Position numbers and translations under genes: made by a program
Shown here: piece after piece, positions 24,961 through 32,653 of the stretch
Position numbering within the stretch: the first letter of the stretch is position 1
How the letters are laid out: every line of letters begins with the position of its first letter
Origin: PCC-6406 sp964353225
GTDB taxonomy: Bacteria > Cyanobacteriota > Cyanobacteriia > Phormidesmidales > Phormidesmidaceae
Direction of reading: 5' to 3'
DNA length: 32,653 nt
NCBI GenBank assembly: GCA_964353225.1
Contig: CAYGVA010000026.1
Span: 1 to 32,653, forward strand
Notes under the pieces: model-generated
What the model was told of the DNA's origin: nothing
The model's input: only the letters and a program-made list of their open reading frames with translations
The model's database searches: none

Positions 24961-25008
24961 TTGTCATCGGCAAAGTCACGGAGCTCTGACGCAAGTTGCC
25001 GATGACAA
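24961..25008. repeat. Long inverted repeat between gatA and the solute-binding protein gene
   Basis: TTGTCATCGGCAA (24961-24973) and TTGCCGATGACAA (24996-25008) are perfect 13-base inverted partners. The loop contains a further GTCA/TGAC pair (24975-24978 and 24987-24990), so the RNA would form one long imperfect stem. It lies 35 bases past the gatA stop, which is where a terminator would be, but on the minus strand it is followed by AAAACGG rather than a T run. Mobile-element inverted ends or a regulator site are alternatives. The rest of the 24745-25042 gap shows no gene. Confidence 0.6.
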
Positions 25009-25042
25009 TGATTTCAACTCTGGTTGGGCACCTGCGGCAATA

Positions 25043-26494
25043 TTAGGGTTGCGGAGATCGGGTATGCCAGGGTGTGGCTTGTTCATAGGCATAGGCCACC
25101 TCCAATAGGGTTTGTTCCTGTAGCACATTGCCAATCAATTGCAGGCCAATGGGTAATCCACCCGGATCAAACCCACAGGGCAAACTTAAGCTCGGTAGAC
25201 CGGCTAAATTGACGGGGATGGTCATTAAGTCTGAGAGATACATGCTGAGGGGATCATTCACCTTTTCTCCCGCTTTAAAGGCGGTGGTGGGAGTGGTTGG
25301 GCAGAGGAGCACATCCACGGAGGCAAAGGCTTTTTCAAAGTCCTGCTTAATCAGGGTGCGGACCTTTTGAGCTTTGAGATAATAGGCATCGTAGTACCCT
25401 GCTGAGAGGGCGTAGGTGCCAATCATAATTCGGCGCTTAACCTCGGCTCCAAATCCCCTGGCGCGGGTTTGGGTATACATATCCATAAGGCTGTCGTCAT
25501 TAGCCCGCAATCCGTATTTAACCCCGTCATAGCGGGCCAAGTTAGAAGAGGCTTCTGACGGCGCAATGATGTAGTAGGTGGGCACCCCGTAGCGGAACTG
25601 TGGGCAAGAGAGGGTCTGCACTTCGGCCCCCAAGGCTTCAAATTGAGCGATCGCAGCTTTGACGGCCTCATCTACGACCGGATCTAAACCATCGCCAAAG
25701 GTTTCTTGGATAATGCCAATCTTGCGCCCCTTACAATCGAGACCGGGTTTCAAGGTGTGGGTGTAGTCAGGAATCTCGACATTGAGGCTGGTGGAGTCCT
25801 TAGGGTCATGGCCCGCGATCGCCCCCAACACAATTGCCGTATCCTCCACCGTACGGGTCAGTGGCCCAATTTGATCTAGGGAAGAGGCGTAGGCCACTAA
25901 GCCATAGCGGGAAACCAGACCATAGGTGGGTTTGAGCCCCACTACGCCACAGAAGGCCGCCGGTTGGCGAATGGAGCCTCCCGTATCAGACCCGAGGGCG
26001 ATCGGACATTCATCCGCTGCCACCGCTGCCGCTGATCCGCCGGATGATCCCCCCGGCACGCGGGTGATATCCCAAGGGTTGGCAGTCACTTGGTAGGCCG
26101 AATTTTCGGTGGAGCTGCCCATGGCAAACTCGTCCATATTGGTTTTACCCAGGCAGATGGTGCCAGCGGTTGCCAACCGTTGGGTGACCGTAGATTCGTA
26201 AGGGGGGATAAACCCTTCGAGCACCTTGGATGCACAGGTGGTTTGGACCCCTAAGGTACAGAGGTTATCTTTCAGGGCAATGGGAATACCCGCTAACGGG
26301 CCGATGGCGTCCCCGGCAGCAATTTTCTGATCGATTTGCTGAGCTTGGGTTAATGCGCGATCCGCCGTAATCGTTAAAAAGCTGCGGAGTTGAGGTTCTT
26401 GGGTCTCAATCTTAGAGAGATAAGCCTGGGTGATCTCAACGGCAGAACGATCTTTTTGGGTGAGTTGACGGTGTAACTCGCGAATCAACGACAT
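25043..26494 (-). CDS. gatA: Glutamyl-tRNA(Gln) amidotransferase subunit A
   Basis: This 483-residue amidase-signature enzyme is the catalytic subunit of GatCAB, which converts Glu-tRNA(Gln) to Gln-tRNA(Gln). Cyanobacteria use this route because they lack glutaminyl-tRNA synthetase. The Ser-cisSer-Lys triad is complete: K75 in PIALKDNLC, S150 in VPGGSSGGSAAAVAA and S174 in GSDTGGSIRQPAAFCG. PTYGLVSRYGLVAYASSLDQIGP is read in parts and also fits GatA, distinguishing it from general amidases. The ATG at 26494 opens MSLIRELHRQL. gatB and gatC are not in the window, as expected for cyanobacteria where the genes are dispersed. A long inverted repeat follows the stop. Confidence 0.97.
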   Translation of the reverse strand: MSLIRELHRQLTQKDRSAVEITQAYLSKIETQEPQLRSFLTITADRALTQAQQIDQKIAAGDAIGPLAGIPIALKDNLCTLGVQTTCASKVLEGFIPPYESTVTQRLATAGTICLGKTNMDEFAMGSSTENSAYQVTANPWDITRVPGGSSGGSAAAVAADECPIALGSDTGGSIRQPAAFCGVVGLKPTYGLVSRYGLVAYASSLDQIGPLTRTVEDTAIVLGAIAGHDPKDSTSLNVEIPDYTHTLKPGLDCKGRKIGIIQETFGDGLDPVVDEAVKAAIAQFEALGAEVQTLSCPQFRYGVPTYYIIAPSEASSNLARYDGVKYGLRANDDSLMDMYTQTRARGFGAEVKRRIMIGTYALSAGYYDAYYLKAQKVRTLIKQDFEKAFASVDVLLCPTTPTTAFKAGEKVNDPLSMYLSDLMTIPVNLAGLPSLSLPCGFDPGGLPIGLQLIGNVLQEQTLLEVAYAYEQATPWHTRSPQP

Positions 26495-26813
26495 GAAACA
26501 GCCTCGGCAAACAAGTGGGGTGTGGGCATCAGAGTATCAGTATAGGAAGCGTAGGGCGTTTATCGCGCCCCGATCTGGGGTTTTGGTCTAGTTGGCCTAT
26601 CCTGAATCGATACAACCTGGCAATGACAGCACCGCGCTCAAGTTGTCAGAGCCGACAATGGCAAAAAGATTGGGGGCAGGGTAGAGCAAATTGGCCTGCC
26701 AAGGCTGCGTATCCCAGGCAACAAACCGGTGGTTTGAAATAGGGTTAAATTATTTCATAATCCTGAGTTAAGTTTGTTGTACTCGCTATAACTCTCTGTT
26801 GAGATGGCTTGAG
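26495..26813. promoter_or_regulatory. Divergent promoter region between gatA and the serine hydrolase gene
   Basis: This 319-base gap must hold the promoters of two divergent genes. A plausible -10 TATAAC sits at 26787-26792 for the rightward gene, but no good -35 was found at normal spacing. The short open frame at 26515-26742 looks accidental. The region 26744-26795 is AT-rich. Nothing else is recognisable. Confidence 0.35.
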
Positions 26814-28220
26814 ATGATTTTTATGCGCTGGTTTTGGCGTCCTGCGGCTGTCGTGTTGAATACTGCCGGGTTAATCATCTTAGGAATAACGGCAGCTTCC
26901 CCAGATCAGCCCCTCAGTCCATCGGAACATCCCTTGCTGTTGCAGGCGAGAGCGGCTGAAAACTTATCTGAGTTAGAGACCTTACAGCAACACATTAAGC
27001 AACAACTAGCGGGTCAACCTGCATTGCGATTGACCCGCGATGTGGGTGTTTTAGAGCCCTATTTTGCCCTCGCCAAGGTGTCTACCGAGGTGGATCAGCG
27101 CGTGGCCCTAGAGACGGCAGCGGCGGCGGATTACCACCAAGCTCTGGATTTAGCCCGCGAAGCGATTCGAGTGCGAGATCGGAGTCGGACCGACACGGTC
27201 ACCCTTGATGCCTTAGAGACACAGGAGGCGTTATGGGGAGAGGCGATCGCGCACCTCCGCGCCATCCCAGAGCAGTCCTTTCTATGGGGGCAAGCCCAGG
27301 GTAAAGCAGCAGACTATCACGACATTGCGATGTTGGTAACGGTCGATGTGGATGCCCGTCAGTCTGACTTTTTGGCTGAAATTGCTGAAGAAGCAGGACC
27401 CGCCCGAGCGATCCGGATTTCGGTTTGTCATTTGTCTGGGGAATGTCGCCACTTTCAGGGGGATGTCCCTCCGGCGAGTCCGGCGAGCCTGATCAAGCTA
27501 CCCATGGCCGTAGCCTTGATGCATAAGGTCACCACCGAGAATCTGGATCTGGGTGAGGATGTGTATGTCGATCCCCATAACTGGACCGAGAACGCTAGCG
27601 GGGCCAAGATTTTTGTGGACCGTACCTACTCATTACGAGAGGTGATGGTGCGCATGATCAAAGAGAGCAACAATATCGCGACCAATCAGCTGGTGGATTA
27701 CATGGGTTGGGAGTATATCAACACCACCCTGGCGGAGTTGGGTTATCCCGGCACAACGGTGCACACCAAGTTGGTGGGCAATCGTACCTACCCCACCCGC
27801 AATCGGGGATCTGGCCCCAACACCATGACCGCCAACGAAGTCACCGAAATGATGCGGCAGATTTATACCTTTACCCATCCCGGTGATGGGGAAATTTTGG
27901 ATGCGCTGGTGGGGCAGTATGACTGGGATTTTGGCTACAAAGCCATCAAGCAACTCAAGAATGAGCGCGTCGCCTGGATTGGTGAAAAAACTGGTCAAAA
28001 TTCAAAGATGATTGGCAGTAGCGTGGCGGTCAAAATCGATGATGAGCGCTACGTGCTGACCGTTACCGTTGACTACAGTGGGAACCAGCAGCGACTACGG
28101 CAGGTGATCCAAGGGGTGATTCAACACATCCTGGATGACGGCCATTTTGCCGCGCCCCAATGGCAAGAAGAGGAAGAAGGGGGGCGCTATGAGTTCACCA
28201 CCTCAAGAAGCCCCGCCTAG
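26814..28220 (+). CDS. Exported serine hydrolase, class A beta-lactamase/penicillin-binding fold
   Basis: This 468-residue protein has an N-terminal hydrophobic stretch (about residues 9-28, PAAVVLNTAGLIILGITAAS), so it is membrane-anchored or secreted. An all-alpha-looking segment of about 170 residues follows, rich in Ala, Glu and Gln. The C-terminal domain (about 175-445) is beta-lactamase-like: SLIK gives the SxxK nucleophile motif (S225 and K228), SNN (285-287) replaces SDN, and KTG (392-394) is the third motif. The glutamate that activates water in true class A lactamases is not evident, so peptidoglycan or a related substrate is more likely than antibiotic hydrolysis. Starts at ATG 26814, ATG 26823 or TTG 26799 are all possible. 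The 3' end overlaps radA convergently by 18 bases. Confidence 0.8.
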   Translation: MIFMRWFWRPAAVVLNTAGLIILGITAASPDQPLSPSEHPLLLQARAAENLSELETLQQHIKQQLAGQPALRLTRDVGVLEPYFALAKVSTEVDQRVALETAAAADYHQALDLAREAIRVRDRSRTDTVTLDALETQEALWGEAIAHLRAIPEQSFLWGQAQGKAADYHDIAMLVTVDVDARQSDFLAEIAEEAGPARAIRISVCHLSGECRHFQGDVPPASPASLIKLPMAVALMHKVTTENLDLGEDVYVDPHNWTENASGAKIFVDRTYSLREVMVRMIKESNNIATNQLVDYMGWEYINTTLAELGYPGTTVHTKLVGNRTYPTRNRGSGPNTMTANEVTEMMRQIYTFTHPGDGEILDALVGQYDWDFGYKAIKQLKNERVAWIGEKTGQNSKMIGSSVAVKIDDERYVLTVTVDYSGNQQRLRQVIQGVIQHILDDGHFAAPQWQEEEEGGRYEFTTSRSPA

Positions 28221-29648
28221 GGCTAGGGCGATCGCGTCCATCACCCGGCTAACGGGAACAACCTCTAGGGTGCTGTCGATGCCGCCTTGCCCCTTCGGCA
28301 CGATCGCCCGCTTAAAGCCTAACTTCGCGGCTTCCTTAAGACGTAACTCCAACTGAGAAATGGGGCGCACCTGTCCCCCTAATCCCACTTCCCCAATCAG
28401 GGCCGTATAGGGATCGACCGTCCGGTCTCGAAAGCTGGCGGCAACGGCGATGGCAATTCCTAAATCGGCAGCCGGTTCTCCCACGCTGAGCCCCCCTGAA
28501 GACGCCACATAGGCATCCAGCTTGGAGAGGGGAATGCCGACCCGCTTTTCGAGCACGGCCAAAATTTGCAGTAGACGGTTGTACTCAATCCCCGTGGCGG
28601 TTCGCCGGGGGGAGCTGTAACTGGTAGGGCTGACCAGGGCTTGGAGCTCCACTACCAGGGGACGGGTGCCCTCACAGGCGACGATGGTGGCGATTCCTGG
28701 TACCGCCTCATCGCGGTTCCCCAAAAACAGCTCCGATGGGTTCGTGACCTCTTCTAGGCCCTTGTCCACCATTTCAAATACCCCCAGCTCATGGGTGGCC
28801 CCAAATCGGTTTTTCACCGATCGCAGCAGGCGGTGGCTAGCAAAGCGGTCCCCTTCAAAATAGAGCACCGTATCAACCAAGTGCTCTAGCACTTTAGGGC
28901 CGGCGATCGCCCCCTCTTTGGTGACATGGCCCACGATAAAGAGGGTAATATCCTCACGCTTGGCCAACTGCATCAGGGCCGACGTACATTCCCGCACCTG
29001 GGAAACCGAACCGGGGGCCGAGGTCAACGCACTGTAATACAGAGCCTGAATACTATCGATCACAGCGACTGGGGGGCGTAATGCCTCCAGCTCCATCAAG
29101 ATGGTTTCTAGATCAATTTCAGGTAACAGGTAAAGGTCAGGATGCTTTAGGGTTTCTGATTCAGGACCATGATCCGTTACCCCTCGGCCAATCCCGAGGC
29201 GCTGGGATCTCAGCTTCACCTGCTGGCCAGACTCCTCGGCACAAACATAGAGCACCGGGATTTGGGTGGATAAGTGGTTGGCCACCTGCAGCAGCAGGGT
29301 GGACTTGCCAATGCCTGGATCACCCCCCACCAGCACCAAGGAGCCGGGGACGATGCCTCCCCCTAGGACGCGATCGAGCTCGCCATAGCCAGAGGGTCGA
29401 CGCGGTTGGGGGCGATCTTCAATTTGGTCAAGGGTTAAAGCCAGACGGGGACCTTGCGCCTTGGCGTTGCGTCTTGTCTGGGGAGAGCGCCCCACCACCA
29501 CCCCTAATTGACTCCCGCTGCTGTCCCCTGCCGTCGGTGCTTGTTCAACTAGGGTGTTCCAGTTGCCACAAACGGGGCAACGACCAAAATACTGGGGCGA
29601 CTCTGCCCCACACCCATTGCACACAAAGATCGAACGCGACTTAGCCAT
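28203..29648 (-). CDS. radA: DNA repair protein RadA (Sms)
   Basis: This 481-residue protein has the three RadA parts in order. The zinc finger comes first, with C10, C13, C24 and C27 (FVCNGCG...GRCPVCGNW). A RecA-like ATPase follows, with Walker A GDPGIGKST (109-117), VIDSIQALY as Walker B, and the RadA-specific KNRFG (279-283). The C-terminal Lon-protease-like domain contains GGLSVGEPAADLGIAIAVAA and GEVGLGGQVRPISQ. RadA is a DnaB-type helicase that helps branch migration in recombinational repair. The ATG at 29648 lies at the start of the zinc finger. It is divergent from rpaB (gap of 354 bases) and overlaps the serine hydrolase gene convergently by 18 bases, so the two 3' ends may interfere. 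Confidence 0.97.
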   Translation of the reverse strand: MAKSRSIFVCNGCGAESPQYFGRCPVCGNWNTLVEQAPTAGDSSGSQLGVVVGRSPQTRRNAKAQGPRLALTLDQIEDRPQPRRPSGYGELDRVLGGGIVPGSLVLVGGDPGIGKSTLLLQVANHLSTQIPVLYVCAEESGQQVKLRSQRLGIGRGVTDHGPESETLKHPDLYLLPEIDLETILMELEALRPPVAVIDSIQALYYSALTSAPGSVSQVRECTSALMQLAKREDITLFIVGHVTKEGAIAGPKVLEHLVDTVLYFEGDRFASHRLLRSVKNRFGATHELGVFEMVDKGLEEVTNPSELFLGNRDEAVPGIATIVACEGTRPLVVELQALVSPTSYSSPRRTATGIEYNRLLQILAVLEKRVGIPLSKLDAYVASSGGLSVGEPAADLGIAIAVAASFRDRTVDPYTALIGEVGLGGQVRPISQLELRLKEAAKLGFKRAIVPKGQGGIDSTLEVVPVSRVMDAIALALGGAS

Positions 29649-29885
29649 GGGGTAAGGAGATTGATAGTTTCCTGATAAGCCGTTGGCAGCATGGCCGTCA
29701 GGTTAGTTCAGGGCAACAAAGGTTAGAACCAATGAATGTAAAGGAACCTAATGGCTGCTAGGGACCAGCGACTTAGCAAAAAACGGTTTTCGTAACTCTT
29801 CTTAACAACTCTCGCTAGGATTCTATAGGAGCCTGGAAAACAATGAGCCCATTGCAGCGTAAGGGTTTATATTTATCAAGCTGCG

Positions 29886-29940
29886 TATAATGACGCGCGA
29901 TTTTATATCTAGAGATTAAATGCTCACTGAGAGAGATTAA
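29886..29940 (+). promoter_or_regulatory. rpaB promoter -10 box and direct-repeat pair in the leader
   Basis: TATAAT (29886-29891) is a perfect -10 hexamer, but no good -35 lies 16-18 bases upstream, as often seen at activator-dependent promoters. Just downstream AGAGATTAA occurs twice (29911-29919 and 29932-29940), 21 bases apart, exactly two helical turns. OmpR-family regulators such as RpaB bind paired direct repeats, so autoregulation is possible. The leader to the TTG at 30003 is about 105 bases. No RpaB HLR1 consensus was recognised. The rest of 29649-29885 holds the unseen radA promoter. Confidence 0.45.
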
Positions 29941-30002
29941 CATTTAGTCTCAAACTAGTATTTAGTTTTTTGAGCCTGAGTTCAGTAGGAGCGGCAAGAC
30001 CC

Positions 30003-30731
30003 TTGGATAGCACCAAAGAAAAGATTCTGGTTGTTGATGATGAAGCCAGCATTCGACGCATTCTCGAAACCCGCTTGTCGATGATTGGCTACGATGTGGT
30101 CACCGCTGCTGATGGTGAAGAAGCCCTAGAGACCTTTCGCACTGCCCATCCTGACCTCGTCGTGCTCGATGTGATGATGCCTAAGTTAGATGGATACGGG
30201 GTTTGCCAAGAACTCCGGAAAGAGTCTGATATTCCCATCATTATGCTGACGGCCCTAGGGGATGTCGCTGATCGCATCACCGGTTTGGAGCTGGGAGCCG
30301 ATGACTATGTCGTCAAACCCTTTTCCCCGAAGGAGTTAGAGGCTCGGATTCGCTCCGTGCTGAGGCGGGTCGAAAAAGGTAATGCGACGGGCATCCCTAG
30401 CTCTGGGGTGATTACCATTAACAATATTCGCATCGACACCAATAAGCGCCAAGTCTACAAGGGCAACGAGCGCATCAGGCTGACGGGTATGGAATTTAGC
30501 CTGCTGGAGCTAGTCGTTAGTCGTTCTGGAGAACCCTTCTCCCGAGCAGAAATTTTGCAAGAAGTCTGGGGCTATACCCCTGAAAGACATGTCGATACTC
30601 GGGTCGTCGATGTTCATATTTCACGGCTCCGTGCCAAGCTAGAAGACGACCCCAGTAACCCCGAATTAATTCTTACGGCCCGAGGGACCGGTTATCTGTT
30701 CCAGCGGATTGTGGAACCAGGGGAAGAGTAG
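30003..30731 (+). CDS. rpaB: Response regulator RpaB (Ycf27-like, OmpR family)
   Basis: This 242-residue regulator has a receiver domain (about residues 7-120) with the acidic pocket VVDDEAS (D12 and D13), phospho-acceptor D56 in VVLDVMMPKLDGYG, T83 in MLTALGDV and K105 in VVKPFSPKEL. A winged-helix DNA-binding domain follows, with TGMEFSLLELVVSRSGEPFS, VWGYTPERHVDTRVVDVHIS and RGTGYLFQRI. This is the typical cyanobacterial RpaB, which controls light-responsive and photosynthesis genes with the kinase NblS. No ATG is available. The TTG at 30003 (upstream AGGAG, 11-base gap) places the acceptor at D56, matching known RpaB numbering. A TTG at 29970 would add 11 residues without a ribosome site. 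plsX begins 38 bases downstream. Confidence 0.93.
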   Translation: MDSTKEKILVVDDEASIRRILETRLSMIGYDVVTAADGEEALETFRTAHPDLVVLDVMMPKLDGYGVCQELRKESDIPIIMLTALGDVADRITGLELGADDYVVKPFSPKELEARIRSVLRRVEKGNATGIPSSGVITINNIRIDTNKRQVYKGNERIRLTGMEFSLLELVVSRSGEPFSRAEILQEVWGYTPERHVDTRVVDVHISRLRAKLEDDPSNPELILTARGTGYLFQRIVEPGEE

Positions 30732-30769
30732 TCTGCTAAAATCTTTGAAGTTTTTACAGAATTCAGTCT

Positions 30770-31804
30770 ATGGTAGCGACTCGGGCACGAATCGCCGTTG
30801 ATGCGATGGGCGGCGATCATGCGCCTGCCGAGATTGTAGCTGGTGCCGTCAGGGCACAAGCGGAGCTGGATGTCGATATCCTGCTGGTGGGTGATCCAGA
30901 TCAGATCCGTGCCTCTACTTCCAACGTCGATGGTTTAAAGAACTTAGAAATTGTGCCTGCTGAGGGCACGATTGAGATGCATGAGGAACCCCTCAGTGCG
31001 TTGCGCCGTAAGCCTAAGGCCTCCATCAATGTTTCGATGGATATGGTGAAGAAAAAGCGGGCAGATGCCGTTGTTTCAGCGGGGCACTCCGGGGCAGCTA
31101 TGGCTGCGGCGTTGCTGCGCTTGGGTCGGCTCAAGGGCATCGATCGCCCAGCGATCGGAGCGGTATTCCCAACGGTCATGGCGGGCAAATCAGTCCTGAT
31201 TTTAGACGTGGGGGCTAATGTTGACTGCCGCCCGAAGTTCTTAGAACAATTTGCGGTGATGGGGACCATCTACTCTCGCTACGTGCTGGGGGTAGATGAT
31301 CCTAAGGTGGGTTTACTCAACATTGGCGAGGAACCCAGTAAAGGTAATGACCTGTCGGTCAGTGCCCACCAACTCCTGAGCGATAATGCGGTTGTTCCCT
31401 TTGTTGGCAATGCCGAGGGCCGAGATGTGTTGTCAGGCCAGTTCGATGTGCTGGTGTGCGATGGGTTTGTCGGCAATGTGCTCCTGAAGTTTGCGGAAGC
31501 TGTGGGCGAAGCGGTTTTGCAAATTTTGCGAGAGGAACTTCCCCGAGGGGCACGCGGTAAAGTGGGGACCCTAGTGCTCAAAAATAATTTGCGCCGGGTG
31601 AAGCAACGGGTTGACCATGCCGAGCATGGCGGGGCTTTATTGCTAGGGGTGGCTGGTATTTCAGTGATCAGTCACGGTAGTTCTCAGGCTCCTTCGGTTT
31701 TCAATGCGATTCGGCTGGCTAAAGAAGCTGTGGATCACCAGGTGCTGGAGCGGATTCAGGCGCAGTACCAGCGGGTGGCAATGCCCACAGTGGATGGAGA
31801 TTAA
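30770..31804 (+). CDS. plsX: Phosphate acyltransferase PlsX
   Basis: This 344-residue soluble enzyme makes acyl phosphate from acyl-ACP for phospholipid synthesis. It has the N-terminal IAVDAMGGDHAPAEIV signature, then ALRRKPKASINVSMDMVKKK, GHSGAAMAAALLRLGRLKGI, LDVGANVDCRPKFLEQFA and CDGFVGNVLLKFAEAVGEA, all hallmarks of PlsX. Length is normal. The ATG at 30770 lies 38 bases after rpaB, so read-through from the rpaB promoter is plausible. fabH follows after 2 bases. The plsX-fabH pair is the usual bacterial order, but fabD and the plsC-like gene are not next in line within view. Confidence 0.97.
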   Translation: MVATRARIAVDAMGGDHAPAEIVAGAVRAQAELDVDILLVGDPDQIRASTSNVDGLKNLEIVPAEGTIEMHEEPLSALRRKPKASINVSMDMVKKKRADAVVSAGHSGAAMAAALLRLGRLKGIDRPAIGAVFPTVMAGKSVLILDVGANVDCRPKFLEQFAVMGTIYSRYVLGVDDPKVGLLNIGEEPSKGNDLSVSAHQLLSDNAVVPFVGNAEGRDVLSGQFDVLVCDGFVGNVLLKFAEAVGEAVLQILREELPRGARGKVGTLVLKNNLRRVKQRVDHAEHGGALLLGVAGISVISHGSSQAPSVFNAIRLAKEAVDHQVLERIQAQYQRVAMPTVDGD

Positions 31805-31806
31805 TT

Positions 31807-32653
31807 GTGCAGCAGATACAAGTCGGGGTTTCCTTGGTGGGCAGTGGCTCTGCCAGGCTACCGGTATCCCTCACCAATGAGGAATTGGGTCAGGTCGTTG
31901 ACACCTCTGATGAGTGGATTCAAACGCGCACGGGTATCCGGCAGCGCGGTTTACTCCAAGCCCATGGCTCCCTGGCTGACCTTGCTGCCACGGCAGGGCA
32001 ATCGGCCCTGGAGATGGCGGCGATAGCCCCCACAGCGGTCGATCTAATTATTTTGGCGACCTCGACCCCAGATGACTTGTTTGGCAGTGCTGTTCAGGTT
32101 CAGGCTCAGTTAGGGGCAACTAGGGCGGTGGCGTTTGACCTGACCGCAGCCTGTTCTGGGTTTGTATTTGCCCTAGTCACGGCGGCGCAATATATGCGCA
32201 GTGGCGTTTATAAAACGGTTTTGGTGATTGGGGCCGATGCCCTTTCCCGGTGGACAGACTGGACGGATCGGCGGACTTGCGTCTTATTTGGCGATGGGGC
32301 TGGGGCCGTGGTTTTGAAGGCAAGCGATCGCGATCGCTTGCTCGGTTTCGAAATGCACAGTGACGGTGCTTTGAATGGCTGCCTAAATCTACGGTATGAG
32401 GCCCATTCAGAGCCTCTGATTGAGGGTAAAACCGTTCAGAAGGGCACCTATCAACCCATCACGATGAATGGCAAAGAAGTCTATCGCTTTGCCGTCAAGC
32501 GCGTCCCTGAGGTGATTGAAAAGGCTTTGTTTAGAGCCGAGCTTACCCCTGCCGATATTCAATGGCTGCTGCTGCACCAAGCCAATCAACGGATTTTAGA
32601 CGCGGTGGCCGATCGCCTGAAGGTGCCCTCAGAACGAGTGGTGAGTAATATGG
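31807..32653 (+). CDS. fabH: 3-oxoacyl-ACP synthase III (KAS III), truncated by window edge
   Basis: The first 282 residues of FabH are in the window, about 85 percent of the normal length. The nucleophile is C116 in DLTAACSGFVFAL, and the His is H257 in LLLHQANQRIL. The Asn of the Cys-His-Asn triad lies just past the visible end. TSDEWIQTRTGIRQR and WTDWTDRRTCVLFGDGAGAV are further family markers. FabH starts fatty acid synthesis by condensing acetyl-CoA with malonyl-ACP. The start codon is GTG two bases after the plsX stop. The GTG begins MQQIQVGVSLVGSGSARLP, an expected N-terminus. The two genes are surely one transcription unit. A double HIP1 site (GCGATCGCGATCGC) lies in the coding sequence near 32323. 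Confidence 0.96.
   Translation, partial: MQQIQVGVSLVGSGSARLPVSLTNEELGQVVDTSDEWIQTRTGIRQRGLLQAHGSLADLAATAGQSALEMAAIAPTAVDLIILATSTPDDLFGSAVQVQAQLGATRAVAFDLTAACSGFVFALVTAAQYMRSGVYKTVLVIGADALSRWTDWTDRRTCVLFGDGAGAVVLKASDRDRLLGFEMHSDGALNGCLNLRYEAHSEPLIEGKTVQKGTYQPITMNGKEVYRFAVKRVPEVIEKALFRAELTPADIQWLLLHQANQRILDAVADRLKVPSERVVSNM

Noticed and set aside
26515..26742. 75-codon plus-strand frame between gatA and the serine hydrolase
   Set aside because: Low-complexity, no ribosome site, and it occupies the divergent promoter region.
29081..29644. 187-codon plus-strand frame opposite radA
   Set aside because: It is the reverse shadow of the radA coding sequence, with an erratic Pro/Arg/Cys-rich composition.
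31805..32026. 73-codon frame beginning just after plsX
   Set aside because: It is a frame-shadow of fabH, whose GTG start at 31807 gives the correct conserved protein.

Overview
This window is chromosomal DNA from a cyanobacterium. The clearest markers are the split RNA polymerase beta' subunit (separate rpoC1 and rpoC2, with a very long rpoC2), an RpaB/Ycf27-type response regulator, a BicA-type SulP bicarbonate transporter, a homogentisate phytyltransferase of tocopherol synthesis, and at least 15 copies of the octamer GCGATCGC (HIP1). Moderate GC content and the interspersed palindromes would suit a Leptolyngbya/Synechococcales-type organism, but the genus cannot be fixed from this sequence. 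No tRNA, rRNA, CRISPR array, transposase or phage gene was seen.

Layout. (1) 1-582: 5' part of a GAF-domain signalling protein on the minus strand, cut by the window edge. (2) 760-8541, all minus strand: a sodium and inorganic-carbon block. In transcription order it holds bicA (Na+/HCO3- symporter), a CPA2-type Na+/H+ antiporter, and an mrp operon C-D-E-F-G-A-B (multisubunit Na+/H+ antiporter). The genes plausibly form a Na+ circuit in which BicA brings in Na+ with bicarbonate and the antiporters expel it. (3) 9025-19972, plus strand: rpsT, a TatD-family nuclease, then rpoB-rpoC1-rpoC2, ending in an elaborate stem-loop. (4) 20351-26494, all minus strand: gatA, a periplasmic-binding-type protein, a GNAT acetyltransferase, fabD, a PlsC-like acyltransferase, a DUF2288 protein and homogentisate phytyltransferase. 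(5) 26814-28220, plus: an exported class-A beta-lactamase-fold serine hydrolase, convergent with and overlapping radA on the minus strand. (6) 30003-32653, plus: rpaB, plsX and a truncated fabH.

Most genes are ordinary housekeeping genes and no wholly new system is evident. The points most worth a second look are regulatory and architectural. They are palindromes in front of bicA, a two-turn direct repeat in the rpaB leader, composite palindromic repeats inside the mrp operon, a solute-binding protein with a lipobox but no signal peptide, the separation of fabD-plsC from plsX-fabH on opposite strands, and a PlsC homologue with Gln in place of the motif III Glu.
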